From NCBI RefSeq assembly GCF_002847825.1, contig NZ_PKIZ01000027.1, positions 1-17,167 on the forward strand: 17,167 nucleotides of DNA, given 5' to 3'. Below, piece after piece: positions 8,321 through 16,600 of this stretch (its first letter is position 1; each line of letters begins with the position of its first letter). A program made the position numbers and the translations under genes. Under the pieces are notes generated by a model that was not told where the DNA came from, did not search any database, and saw only the letters and a program-made list of their open reading frames with translations. Source of the DNA: Kytococcus schroeteri. GTDB lineage: Bacteria > Actinomycetota > Actinomycetes > Actinomycetales > Dermatophilaceae.

Positions 8321-9696
8321 CGGGTGGGGTCCGTGGGGGTCGGCCCGGGGGCAGGGGCGGGCGCGGGCTCGCCCAGGGCGACGCGCACGGCATCGACCAG
8401 GGCGGGCTCGTCGGCGGGGTCGATGCAGCGCAGGTCGACCAGCCCCACCCCGCCCTCGACGCGGGCCAGCACCGTCGCGGTGCCCGCCGGAGGACGGCGG
8501 AGGCGCGCCACGGCATCGGAGGGGAGGACCAGCGCCCACCCCGGCAGCGGGACCCCCGGCGCCCCGCCGCCGCCGACACGGCCCTCGACCGGCACGACCT
8601 CGAGGCCGAGCTGGGCGGCCAGGGCGCGGGTGCGCGCGGCGAGGGCGTCCGGCGTGGCGTGGAGCGCGTCGGCCACGGGGGTGGACGGGCTGCGCAGGGT
8701 GGCCTCGAGCGCGGCGGCGGTGAGCTTGTCGATGCGCAGGGCGCGGGCCAACGGGTGACGACGCAGGCGCTGGACGAGCGCGACATCGCCCAGGACGAGG
8801 CCGGCCTGCGGACCGCCGAGGAGCTTGTCGCCGCTCGCCGTCACGAGGTGGGCGCCGGCGGCCAGGGCGGTGGTGAGGTCGGGCTCGGTGGGCAGGGCGG
8901 GGTCGGGGGCGAGCAGGCCGCTGCCGACGTCGTGCACCACCGGGACGCCCAGGGTGGCGAGCTCGCCGGCATCGACGCCGGAGGTGAAGCCCTCCACGCG
9001 GAAGTTGGACGGGTGCACCTTGAGGATGCAGCCCGTGTCCGGGGTGACGGCCTCGGCGTAGTCGCGCAGGTGGGTGCGGTTGGTGGTGCCGACCTCACGG
9101 AGGCGGGCGCCGGTGCTGGCGATGAGGTCCGGGAGGCGGAAGCCGTCGCCGATCTCGACGAGCTCGCCGCGGCTGACGACGACCTCGCGGCCGGCGGCCA
9201 GGGCGGTGGTGGCGAGCACCAGGGCGGCGGCGCCGTTGTTGACCACGAGGGCGTCGCCGGCGGCGGGGACCGCGCGGCGGAGGGCGTCGAGGAGGCCGGT
9301 GGCGCGCGGGCCGCGGGTGCCGGTGGCGAGGTCGAGTTCCACGTCGACGTGGCCGGCGGCCTCCTGGAGCGCGCGGCGGGCGGCCGCGGCGAGCGGGGCG
9401 CGGCCGAGGTTGGTGTGCACCACGATGCCGGTGGCGTTGAGCACGGGTGTGAGGCTGGTGGCGTGCTGCGGCAGGGCGGCCGCGGCGGCGTCGACCACCT
9501 GCTCGGGGGTGATCTCGCCGGCGCGGGCGCGCTGCTGGGCGGCGGTCACGGCATCGCGGACGGTGCGGCGGTCCAGGCGGGTCAGGGCCGGGGCGAGGCG
9601 CGGGTCGGCGAGCGCGGCATCGGTGCGGGGGATGCGGCGGCGCGGGTCCGGGGTGGGGCCGCGTGCGGCATCGGGGGCGGGGGGCGCGCCGGTCAT
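8317..9696 (-). CDS. selA: L-seryl-tRNA(Sec) selenium transferase
   Basis: This is a 459-residue PLP enzyme that converts Ser-tRNA(Sec) to Sec-tRNA(Sec) using selenophosphate. Recognised segments are NATGIVVHTNLGRAPL (about 87-102), SRGELVEIGDGFRLPDL (175-191), and HLVTASGDKLLGGPQAG, whose Lys291 is the PLP-binding lysine (Lys295 in E. coli). Length agrees with E. coli SelA (463). I chose ATG 9696. Upstream codons in the open frame come from the palindrome arrays and are not SelA-like, there is no Shine-Dalgarno, and a TANNNT box sits exactly at -12 to -7, consistent with a leaderless mRNA. It is coupled by a 4-nt overlap to selB. The selC tRNA gene is 484 bp upstream on the same strand, separated by the repeat arrays. 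Confidence 0.97.
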   Translation of the reverse strand: MTGAPPAPDAARGPTPDPRRRIPRTDAALADPRLAPALTRLDRRTVRDAVTAAQQRARAGEITPEQVVDAAAAALPQHATSLTPVLNATGIVVHTNLGRAPLAAAARRALQEAAGHVDVELDLATGTRGPRATGLLDALRRAVPAAGDALVVNNGAAALVLATTALAAGREVVVSRGELVEIGDGFRLPDLIASTGARLREVGTTNRTHLRDYAEAVTPDTGCILKVHPSNFRVEGFTSGVDAGELATLGVPVVHDVGSGLLAPDPALPTEPDLTTALAAGAHLVTASGDKLLGGPQAGLVLGDVALVQRLRRHPLARALRIDKLTAAALEATLRSPSTPVADALHATPDALAARTRALAAQLGLEVVPVEGRVGGGGAPGVPLPGWALVLPSDAVARLRRPPAGTATVLARVEGGVGLVDLRCIDPADEPALVDAVRVALGEPAPAPAPGPTPTDPTR

Positions 9697-9702
9697 GGGA
9701 CG

Positions 9703-9708
9703 AGGGTA
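9703..9708 (-). promoter_or_regulatory. Candidate -10 box of leaderless selA
   Basis: On the minus strand TACCCT is followed by six nucleotides and ATG 9696, which places it at -12 to -7 of a start that lacks a Shine-Dalgarno. The -35 region is not recognisable. The same geometry occurs at selD and at the secreted-protein gene. Confidence 0.42.
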
Positions 9709-9762
9709 GGCGGCGGGTGTCCGGCAGGCGGGGTGGGGCGGCGTGGGTGGCCTTCGGTTTCC

Positions 9763-9883
9763 GCACCGGTGCCGAACTCGGCCCCCACTGCCCACCAGAA
9801 CCGCACCGGTGCCGAACTCGACAGTCGAGAACGGCACCGGTGCGGACGTCAGTCAGGCGGCAGGTCGAGATGCGCACCGGTGC
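9763..9883. repeat. Palindrome array 1: four GCACCGGTGC sites
   Basis: Four copies of the 10-bp palindrome GCACCGGTGC start at 9763, 9803, 9834 and 9874 (spacings 40, 31 and 40 bp). The 21-nt spacer between sites 2 and 3 is itself a dyad (CTCGAC-a-GTCGAG), so sites 2 and 3 form a longer imperfect inverted repeat. The whole array is repeated in diverged form at 10038-10158. It lies just upstream of selA and contains no gene; the frames across it encode only repeat-derived peptides. Confidence 0.9.
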
Positions 9884-9948
9884 GGGTTTCAGCCAGTGGC
9901 TGGGGGCGGCGATGGCCGGCGGCCGATCGGTCCTTCGTCGCAGGCATC

Positions 9949-9981
9949 GAAGGGTCACCTCGACTGTCGAGGTGACCCTTC
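9949..9981. repeat. 33-bp perfect hairpin midway between arrays
   Basis: Arms of 16 bp (9949-9964 and 9966-9981) are perfectly complementary around a single central T. The sequence (AAGGGTCACCTCGAC arm) is unrelated to the GCACCGGTGC sites. There is no U-tract. Its centre (9965) is within 5 bp of the midpoint between the two palindrome arrays. It could be a terminator, a cruciform or a protein-binding site. Confidence 0.8.
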
Positions 9982-10037
9982 ATCGACCCCTCGGCGTGGG
10001 CCAGGTGGTGCGGTGGGTCGGTGGGCCGGTGGGTTCA

Positions 10038-10158
10038 GCACCGGTGCGGAACTCGGTCGCTGCCCACGACGAGAACCGCACCGGTGCCGAGGTCGACCGT
10101 CGAGTTCGGCACCGGTGCGGATCTGGTGCAGGTGGCAGGCCGAGATGCGCACCGGTGC
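10038..10158. repeat. Palindrome array 2: four GCACCGGTGC sites
   Basis: Sites start at 10038, 10078, 10109 and 10149, with the same 40, 31 and 40 bp spacing as array 1. Spacers align to those of array 1 without gaps at roughly 70-75% by eye, so the two arrays are diverged copies in direct orientation, 275 bp apart. All eight cores are perfect although the spacers have drifted, which suggests selection or conversion on the core. The last site is extended into a 30-bp palindrome next to the selC 3' end. Confidence 0.9.
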
Positions 10159-10168
10159 GCATCTCGGC
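10139..10168 (-). terminator. 30-bp perfect palindrome after selC
   Basis: GCCGAGATGCGCACC and its exact complement meet without spacer; the core is site 4 of array 2. It begins 11 nt downstream of the tRNA-Sec 3' CCA on the minus strand, a suitable place for a transcription terminator or processing signal. There is no U-tract, so the role is inferred from position. Confidence 0.5.
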
Positions 10169-10179
10169 ACGGGAGACGT

Positions 10180-10275
10180 TGGCGGAGGCGGACGGGAATC
10201 GAACCCGCCAGGACGAGGTACTCGCCCTCGCCGGTGTTGAAGACCGGGGGGCCCACCAGGAACCCAGACGCCTCC
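10180..10275 (-). tRNA. selC: tRNA-Sec (anticodon UCA)
   Basis: This 96-nt minus-strand gene decodes UGA as selenocysteine. The anticodon loop is CTTCAAC (anticodon TCA) on a CCGGT/ACCGG stem. The D-arm can form 6 bp (GGGTTC with GGGCCC), a mark of bacterial tRNA-Sec, and the long variable arm has a 5-bp stem CGAGG/CCTCG. The T-arm is GCGGG-TTCGATT-CCCGT, the discriminator is G, and CCA is encoded. The acceptor stem starts GGAGGCG, paired with CGCCTCC. The eighth pair, normally extending the stem in tRNA-Sec, reads T opposite C here. It lies with selA, selB and selD and is divergent from selD, as expected for a compact Sec locus. Confidence 0.95.
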
Positions 10276-10282
10276 GTGGCAC

Positions 10283-10288
10283 AGCGTA
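10283..10288 (-). promoter_or_regulatory. Candidate -10 box of selC
   Basis: TACGCT (TANNNT) on the minus strand ends 7 nt before the first tRNA base, so transcription would start at or next to the mature 5' end. No clear -35 box is visible. Confidence 0.4.
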
Positions 10289-10373
10289 GGTCAGCGAAGC
10301 GGCGCGGTGCGGGAGCACCGACCGGCGGAGGGCTGCCGAGGGCCGGGGTGAGGGAGCGGCGCCCGGGCGCTCC

Positions 10374-10379
10374 TAGTCT
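10374..10379 (+). promoter_or_regulatory. Candidate -10 box of leaderless selD
   Basis: TAGTCT is followed by GGACCC and then ATG 10386, so the box occupies -12 to -7. No Shine-Dalgarno precedes the ATG. The spacing matches that at selA and at the gene starting at 2291. Confidence 0.5.
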
Positions 10380-10385
10380 GGACCC

Positions 10386-11456
10386 ATGACCGATGTCGTC
10401 CGCCTGACCCAGTACGCCCGCGGCGGAGGGTGTGCCTGCAAGATCCCGCCCGGTGAGCTCGAGGACGCCGTGGCCGCACTGCGGGGTGCACTGCCCGGCG
10501 GGCCCGGCGACGCCAGCGGCCCGGGCGGCCCTGCCCCCCAGGGCCACACCGCCGGACCCGCCTCGACCGCAGAGGTGCTCGTGGGCCTCGACGACGGCGA
10601 CGACGGCGCCGTGGTCCGCGTGGCCGACCGCCTGGCCGTGGTCTCCACCGCCGACTTCTTCACCCCCGTCCAGGACGACGCCGCCGACTGGGGCCGCATC
10701 GCCGCGGCCAACGCCCTCTCCGACGTGTACGCCATGGGCGGCACCCCGGTCATGGCCATCAACCTCGTGGCCTGGCCGCGCGAGCTGCTGCCCACCGAGC
10801 TGCTCGCCGAGGTGCTCCGCGGCGGCCTGGAGGTGGCCACCCGGGCGGGCTGCCCCGTCATCGGGGGGCACAGCATCGACGCACCGGAGCCCACCTACGG
10901 CATGGCGGTCACCGGCACCGTGGGCCCCGACCGCCTGCTGCGCAACGACGCCGCCGAGCCCGGCCTGCCCATCAGCCTCACCAAGCCGCTCGGCGTGGGC
11001 GTGCTCAACAACCACCACAAGGCCACCGGCACCCGCCACCCCGAGGCCGTGGAGCTCATGACCACCCTCAACGACACCGCGAGCCGTGCCGCGGTGGACG
11101 CCGGGGTGCGCGCCGCCACGGACGTCACCGGGTTCGGCCTGCTGGGGCACCTGCACAAGATGTGCCGCGCCTCGGGCGTGGCCGCCCGCATCGATGCCGG
11201 GGCGGTGCCCGTGCTCCGGGCCGCCCGCGAGCTGCTGGGCCAGGGCTTCGTGCCCGGTGGGTCGCGCCGCAACCTGGACTGGGTGCGGCCGCACCTGCGC
11301 GCCGAGGGCGTGGGCGAGGACGAGCTGGTGCTGCTGGCCGACGCGCAGACCTCCGGTGGGCTGCTCGTGGTGGGCGAGGTGCCGGGCGCCCCCGTCATCG
11401 GCGAGACGGTGGCCAGCGGGTCCCTCGGTGAGGGCGTGACCGTGCAGGTGGCCTGA
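10386..11456 (+). CDS. selD: Selenide, water dikinase (selenophosphate synthetase)
   Basis: This 356-residue enzyme makes selenophosphate from selenide and ATP, the selenium donor for SelA. The N-terminal catalytic motif is GGGCACKI, with Cys16, Cys18 and Lys19 equivalent to Cys17, Cys19 and Lys20 of the E. coli enzyme. The codon at the catalytic position is TGT, so this SelD uses Cys and is not itself a selenoprotein. Other family segments are VSTADFFTPVQDD, ANALSDVYAMGG, GGHSID, TDVTGFGLLGHL and DAQTSGGLL. An Ala/Gly/Pro-rich insert at about 35-62 is longer than usual. The ATG appears leaderless. It is divergent from selC and convergent with the fdh operon, 35 bp from the membrane-subunit stop. 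Confidence 0.97.
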   Translation: MTDVVRLTQYARGGGCACKIPPGELEDAVAALRGALPGGPGDASGPGGPAPQGHTAGPASTAEVLVGLDDGDDGAVVRVADRLAVVSTADFFTPVQDDAADWGRIAAANALSDVYAMGGTPVMAINLVAWPRELLPTELLAEVLRGGLEVATRAGCPVIGGHSIDAPEPTYGMAVTGTVGPDRLLRNDAAEPGLPISLTKPLGVGVLNNHHKATGTRHPEAVELMTTLNDTASRAAVDAGVRAATDVTGFGLLGHLHKMCRASGVAARIDAGAVPVLRAARELLGQGFVPGGSRRNLDWVRPHLRAEGVGEDELVLLADAQTSGGLLVVGEVPGAPVIGETVASGSLGEGVTVQVA

Positions 11457-11491
11457 CCTGACGGACCGCATCCGGCCGGGCGCGCACGGCC

Positions 11492-12631
11492 TCAGGTGGC
11501 GATGGAGTCGCCCACCTGGCCGGCGGCACGGCGGGCCGCGAGGCGGCGGCGCTGCGGCTCCACGGTGAAGCGCGGGTCGCGGGCCGAGGCCTGACCGCCC
11601 TCCACGACGGCGAAACGGGTCAGCGCCGAGGCCGCCGCGAGCGCCAGCCCGGAGGCCACCGAGACCACGCGTCCCGCCGGCGTGCCACGCAGGGCGCCGG
11701 CCGCGAGAGCTCCCAGGCCGCCACCGAGGACGCAGGCCTTGGCGGTGCGCATCATCGTGCCGGGGTGGCCGGTGTGCAGGGGCTCCAGCACACCCTCGTG
11801 CTCCAGGTGCTGCTCGAGGCGGTGCACGGCCACGAGGTCGCCGAGCGCCCCCAGCGCCGCCAGCCGGCGGGCCGGGCCAGCGGCCCCGGTGGGCAGCAGC
11901 ACCATCTGCACGCCGCCGGAGGCCAGCGCCGCGGAGGAGACGAACACCTGCGGCAGGTGGCGGCGGCTCTCGAACCACACCGGGGTGGCCGTGTCACTCA
12001 GCAGCACCGCGGTGTAGGCGGCCAGCGGCGCGGAGAACAGCGCCAACCCGGCCGTGCCCACGGCATCGAACGGGCGGAGCAGCGCCCCCAGCACCGGCAG
12101 GCCCGGCCCACCGCGGCGGCCGCCGAGCAGGCGGTCGACCTCGCAGGCCGCGGCCAGCCCCGCGCTGGCGCTGTAGCCGCTGAAGATCCACGTGCCCACC
12201 GACATGGGCGAGGTGAGCTTGAGCGTGCGGAGCATGTTGAGGAAGCGCTCGGGCCGCCCCAGGTCGGCGATGAGGGCCACGCCGCTCGCCCCCGCGGCCG
12301 CCAGGGCCGTCAGGCGCGCGCTGGTGCGCAGCGCGTCGTGACCGGCCAGGTGCGCGCCGACCGCCAGCAGCCCCGACCCGCCGGCCACACCGCCGGTGAA
12401 CAGGTAGACGCTGATCTCGTGCCGCCACGGCACGGCCTTGACCACACCCTGCCCGTAGTAGCTGGAGAACTCCGGTTCCGGGACCACCGGCTGCTCACCG
12501 CGGCCCCGCGCCCGGCCGGTGAGCCAGTCGGTGCCCCGGGCGGCCAGATCGCGCGCGGCGCCCCGACGGCGGCGTCGCCGGGGGCCGGCGTACTCGGCCG
12601 GGAAGTAGGAGTCGAACTCGCTCGTGGTCAC
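11492..12631 (-). CDS. NrfD-type membrane subunit of formate dehydrogenase
   Basis: A 379-residue integral membrane protein of the NrfD/PsrC (polysulfide reductase membrane subunit) family. It has a soluble N-terminal tail of about 90 residues (EFSSYYGQGVVKAVPWRHEISVYLF leads into the first helix) followed by multiple hydrophobic segments. Family-like features are the ADLGRPERFLNMLRTLKLTSPMSVGTW loop and the VLLSDTATPVWFESRRHLP segment. Such subunits anchor Fe-S/molybdenum modules and exchange electrons with quinone; unlike FdnI they carry no haem. The GTG start at 12631 overlaps the fdhB stop (GTGA), so it is the third gene of a coupled fdhA-fdhB-nrfD operon. The longer open frame upstream is a shadow of fdhB. 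The C-terminus is Arg-rich and probably cytoplasmic. Confidence 0.9.
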   Translation of the reverse strand: MTTSEFDSYFPAEYAGPRRRRRRGAARDLAARGTDWLTGRARGRGEQPVVPEPEFSSYYGQGVVKAVPWRHEISVYLFTGGVAGGSGLLAVGAHLAGHDALRTSARLTALAAAGASGVALIADLGRPERFLNMLRTLKLTSPMSVGTWIFSGYSASAGLAAACEVDRLLGGRRGGPGLPVLGALLRPFDAVGTAGLALFSAPLAAYTAVLLSDTATPVWFESRRHLPQVFVSSAALASGGVQMVLLPTGAAGPARRLAALGALGDLVAVHRLEQHLEHEGVLEPLHTGHPGTMMRTAKACVLGGGLGALAAGALRGTPAGRVVSVASGLALAAASALTRFAVVEGGQASARDPRFTVEPQRRRLAARRAAGQVGDSIAT

Positions 12632-13656
12632 CGGCGGCCTCCCAGGAAGGACAGGGCCACGGCGCCCAGCAGCCCGGCGGCGGCGCCCACGGCGGTGCGG
12701 TACATCTGCGGCAGGTGGGCGGTGGGCACCACGGGGTCCGGCGGGAGGCCGTACACCTCGGGCTCGTCGAGCAGCAGGAACACCGACCCGGTGCCGCCCA
12801 CTCCGTCGTGCTCGTTGGCGCCGTAGAGCCGCGCCTCCGGGAAGCCGTTGCCGCGCAGCAGGTCCACGCGTTCGTGGGCGCGGCGCACCATCTCGTCGTG
12901 GTCGCCGAACTGGATGGACGTGGTGGGGCAGGTCTGCGCGCAGGCGGGCGTCTGGTCGTGGCCGATGCGGTCGTAGCAGAGCGTGCACTTCTGGGCGATG
13001 CCGATGCGGGGCACCTCACCGCCGTCCACGTGGCCACGGCCCCCGGTCTCGTCCTCGCGCCGCTCGATGACGCCGAACGGGCAGGCCCCCACGCAGTAGC
13101 CGCAGCCGTTGCACACGTCGGCCTGCACCACGACGGTGCCGAACTCGCTGCGGAAGAGCGCGCCGGTGGGGCACACGTCGAGGCAGCCGGCGTGGGTGCA
13201 GTGCTTGCACACGTCCGAGGACATGAGCCACCGGAAGTCCGGCACCGTGCCCTCGGCCCGGGCCTGCTGGGCGGCGAGCAGGTCGGTCACCGGCCCGCCG
13301 GACGGGGCGGGCGCTCCCCCATCGGGCACGGCGGGCGCACCGACCGACGGCATGCCGAGGTCCACCAGCCGGCGCCCGGACTCCCGCGCGGTCTCGATGC
13401 GCTCGGCGGACTGCTCCACGAACGCCACGTGCCGCCAGGTGCTCGCGCCCAGGTCGCCGGTGTTGTCGTAGGAGTTGCCGGTGGCGCCCAGGTCGTCCAT
13501 GGGCAGCGCGTTCCACTCCTTGCACGCCACCTCGCAGGCCTTGCAGCCGATGCAGATGGACGTGTCGGTGAAGAAGCCCTTGCGCGGGGTCGGCTCCCAG
13601 CCCGCGTCGGCCGCGGGGTCGGTGGGTCCGGCCAGCTGGTTGCCCAGACGGCTCAT
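12628..13656 (-). CDS. fdhB: Formate dehydrogenase Fe-S subunit
   Basis: This 342-residue electron-transfer subunit carries four [4Fe-4S] cluster motifs: Cys35-38-41-45, Cys150-153-158-162, Cys182-185-188-192, and Cys224-227-239-243 (CTLCYDR…CAQTC). That is the pattern of FdnH/FdoH-type subunits, which conduct electrons from FdhA to the membrane. A hydrophobic C-terminal helix (about 320-338) can anchor it. A Pro/Gly/Ala-rich insert (about 100-135) separates the first two motifs. ATG 13656 overlaps the fdhA TGA by 4 nt and the stop overlaps the membrane subunit start, so all three are translated together. There is no signal sequence. Confidence 0.96.
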   Translation of the reverse strand: MSRLGNQLAGPTDPAADAGWEPTPRKGFFTDTSICIGCKACEVACKEWNALPMDDLGATGNSYDNTGDLGASTWRHVAFVEQSAERIETARESGRRLVDLGMPSVGAPAVPDGGAPAPSGGPVTDLLAAQQARAEGTVPDFRWLMSSDVCKHCTHAGCLDVCPTGALFRSEFGTVVVQADVCNGCGYCVGACPFGVIERREDETGGRGHVDGGEVPRIGIAQKCTLCYDRIGHDQTPACAQTCPTTSIQFGDHDEMVRRAHERVDLLRGNGFPEARLYGANEHDGVGGTGSVFLLLDEPEVYGLPPDPVVPTAHLPQMYRTAVGAAAGLLGAVALSFLGGRR

Positions 13657-16600
13657 CGGGGGTCTCCCTCCATCTCCTCGGCCAGCTCCGCGCGCGTGGT
13701 CACCGCGGCGTTGTCGGTGCCCACCTCCGGCGTGGCCCCGGCGCGGCGGCGGTGCTCCTCCACGAGCTCGGCCAGCGCGGCACCGCGCGGGCGGCGGCCC
13801 GGCAGCACCTCGCACGAGCCCACCTTGCTCTCCTGGATGTGCACGTTGGGGTCCAGCGCCACGCCCAGCAGGTCGTTGGCGGCGTCACCGGACACCACGG
13901 CCTCGCCACCGACGCCCCAGTGGTACGGCAGGCCCACGGTGTGCACCACCTGGTCGCCGGCCCGCATCGGGCGCATGCGCTCGGTGACCAGCACCCGGGC
14001 CTCGATGGCGGCACGCGGGCTCACGATGGTGGCCCACCCGCCGTTCTCCAGCCCACGCAGCTCGGCGAGCTCCGGGGAGACCTCGCAGAACATCTCGGGC
14101 TGCAGCTCGGCCAGGTAGGGCAGCCAGCGGCTCATGCCACCAGCCGTGTGCTGCTCGGTGAGGCGGTAGGTGGTGAACACGAAGGGGTAGACCTCCGAGC
14201 CCGCCGCCCCCGCGCTCGGCGCGAAGACGTTGTCCTGCCGCGGGAAGAGCACCCGGGTGGGGCTGGCCTGCTGCCCGTAGACCACGTTGGCCACGGGCGA
14301 CTCCTGCGCCTCGTAGTGCGCCGGCATCGGGCCGTCGACCATGCCCTTGGGTGCGTACAGCCAGCCCTTGCCGTCGGCCTGCATGATGAACGGGTCGTCG
14401 CCGGCCAGCGCCTCCGCGCCCCCCGTGTCGGGGTCCGGGCGGTAGGCGGGGTCCTTGTCGGCCGGGAAGTCCGGCACGTCGTCACCCGTCCAGCGGCCCG
14501 CCTCGGCGTCCCACCAGACGAGCTTCTTCCGCTCGCTCCACGGCCTGCCCTCGGGGTCGGCCGAGGCGCGGTTGTACAGGATGCGGCGGTTGGCCGGCCA
14601 CGCCCAGCCCCACTGCGCGGCCGTCTCGTCCTGCTCCCGGCCGGGCACCCGGTTCTTGGAGTGGTTCACCCCACCGGCGAAGACACCGGTGTAGATCCAG
14701 CAGCCGCCGTCGGTGGAACCGTCGGCCCGCATCTCGGTGTACGAGTCCAGCATCTGCCCGGCCTTCTCGCCGGTCAGGTGGCGGCCGTTCACCTCACGCA
14801 GCACGGCCTCGCCGTCCACCTCGCCGTGCTCGTCGCGCGGGTAGTCCCACGTGAGGTCCAGCAGCGGCCGGTCGCGCGGGTCGGTGGAGTCGGCCAGGCG
14901 CTCGCGGATGCGCACGCCCAGCTCGTGGAAGAACTCCAGCTCGCTCTGCGCGTCGCCCGGCGGCTGCACGGCCTGGTGGCGCCACTGCAGCAGGCGCTGG
15001 GTCTGCGTGAAGGTGCCGGCCTTCTCCACGTGGTTGGCCGCCGGCATGAAGAACACCTCGGTGTCGATGTCCTCCGGACGCCACTCCCCGGACTCGACCT
15101 CCGGGCCGTCCTTCCAGAAGGTGGCCGACTCGATGAGCTGGAAGTCGCGCACCACCAGCCACTTGAGGTTCGCCAGGCCCTCGCGCTGCATGCGTCCGTT
15201 GGCCGAGCCGACCGCCGGGTTCTGCCCCAGCACGAAGTAGCCCTCCACGTCGCCGGCGATCTGGCCCATGACCGTCTGGTAGGTGCCGTGCGTGCCGTTG
15301 ATGCGGGGCAGGTAGTCGAACGCGAAGTCGTTCTCCGGCGTCGCGGCATCGTCCCACCAGGCCTTGAGCAGGCTGACGGTGTAGGCGTCGGCGCTGGTCC
15401 AGTAGCCCTTCTGCCGCGGCGAGGAGATGGAGGAGACGTAGTCCTCCAGGGTGTCGTGCTTGCCGGCCGTGGGCATGGGCAGGTAGCCCGGCAGCAGGTT
15501 GAACAGCGTGGGGATGTCCGTGGAGCCCTGGATGCTGGCGTGCCCACGCAGCGCCATGATGCCGCCGCCGGGACGGCCCATGTTGCCCAGCAGCAGCTGC
15601 AGCACCGCCGCCGCACGGATGAACTGGGCGCCCAGGCTGTGCTGGGTCCAGCCCACCGCGTACGCGAAGCAGGTGGTGCGCTCACGGCCGGAGTTGGACG
15701 TCACGGCATCGGCCAGGTCGGCGAACTGCTCCGGGGGGATGCCGCAGACCTCCTGCACCATCTCGGGCGTGTAGCGCGCGTAGTGGCGGCGCAGCACCTG
15801 CAGCACGCAGTGCGGGTCCTGCATCGTCTCGTCGCGCATCACCTTGGCGTGCTCCAGCGCGGGACCACCCGAGCCGTGGGACTCGCCCTCGGCGCGCTGG
15901 CTCTTGGACCCGCCGTGCTCGTGGCCGCCCTCGGACTCCTCCACGCCGCCGTCGTCGGGCGAGGCGTAGGCCCAGGTGGCGGTGTCGTAGGAGCCCTTCT
16001 CCGGGTCGTAGCCGGAGAACAGGCCGTCGAGGTCCTCGGTGTCGCGGAAGTCCTCACGCACCAGCGTGGCGGCGTTGGTGTACGCCCGGACGTACTCCTC
16101 GAAGTACAGCCCGTTGCTCAGCACGTGGTTGATGAGGGCACCCAGCAGCACCACGTCGGTGCCCACGCGGATGGGCACGTGGGTGTCGGCCACCGCCGAG
16201 GTGCGCGTGAACCGCGGGTCGACGTGGATGATCCGCGCACCGCGCTTCTTGGCCTCACTGACCCACTGGAAACCCACCGGGTGGCACTCGGCCATGTTCG
16301 AGCCCTGGATGACGATGCAGTCGGCGTTGGCCATGTCCTGCAACGACTGCGTGGCGCCGCCGCGTCCGAACGAGGACCCCAGACTGGGGACCGTGGCGGA
16401 GTGTCAAATACGCGCCTGGTTCTCGATCTGCACCGCGCCCGCCGCGGTGAACAGCTTCTTGATGAGGTAGTTCTCCTCGTTGTCGAGGGTGGCGCCGCCG
16501 AGGGCCGCGACCCCCATCGTGCGGCGCAGCGGGCGGCCGTGCTCGTCATGGTCCTGCCAGCCGTTGCGGCGGGACTCCAGGAAGCGGTCGGCCACCATGT

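Noticed and set aside
4743..8758. Long plus-strand ORFs opposite hutU and selB
   Set aside because: They are antisense shadows of strongly identified minus-strand genes.
9763..10158. CRISPR array
   Set aside because: The repeated unit is a 10-bp palindrome, the spacers align between the two arrays, spacing is not uniform, and there are no cas genes.
9663..10389. Plus- and minus-strand ORFs across the palindrome arrays
   Set aside because: Their translations are repeat-derived (HRCG, TGAE, APVR peptides) with no starts or ribosome binding sites. They arise from the palindromes being open in several frames.
10425..10445. Selenocysteine in SelD itself
   Set aside because: The catalytic position is encoded by TGT (Cys), and there is no in-frame TGA.
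11457..11491. Terminator between convergent selD and nrfD-type gene
   Set aside because: Only a weak 5-bp GC hairpin (GGCCG with CGGCC) is present, which is not enough to call.
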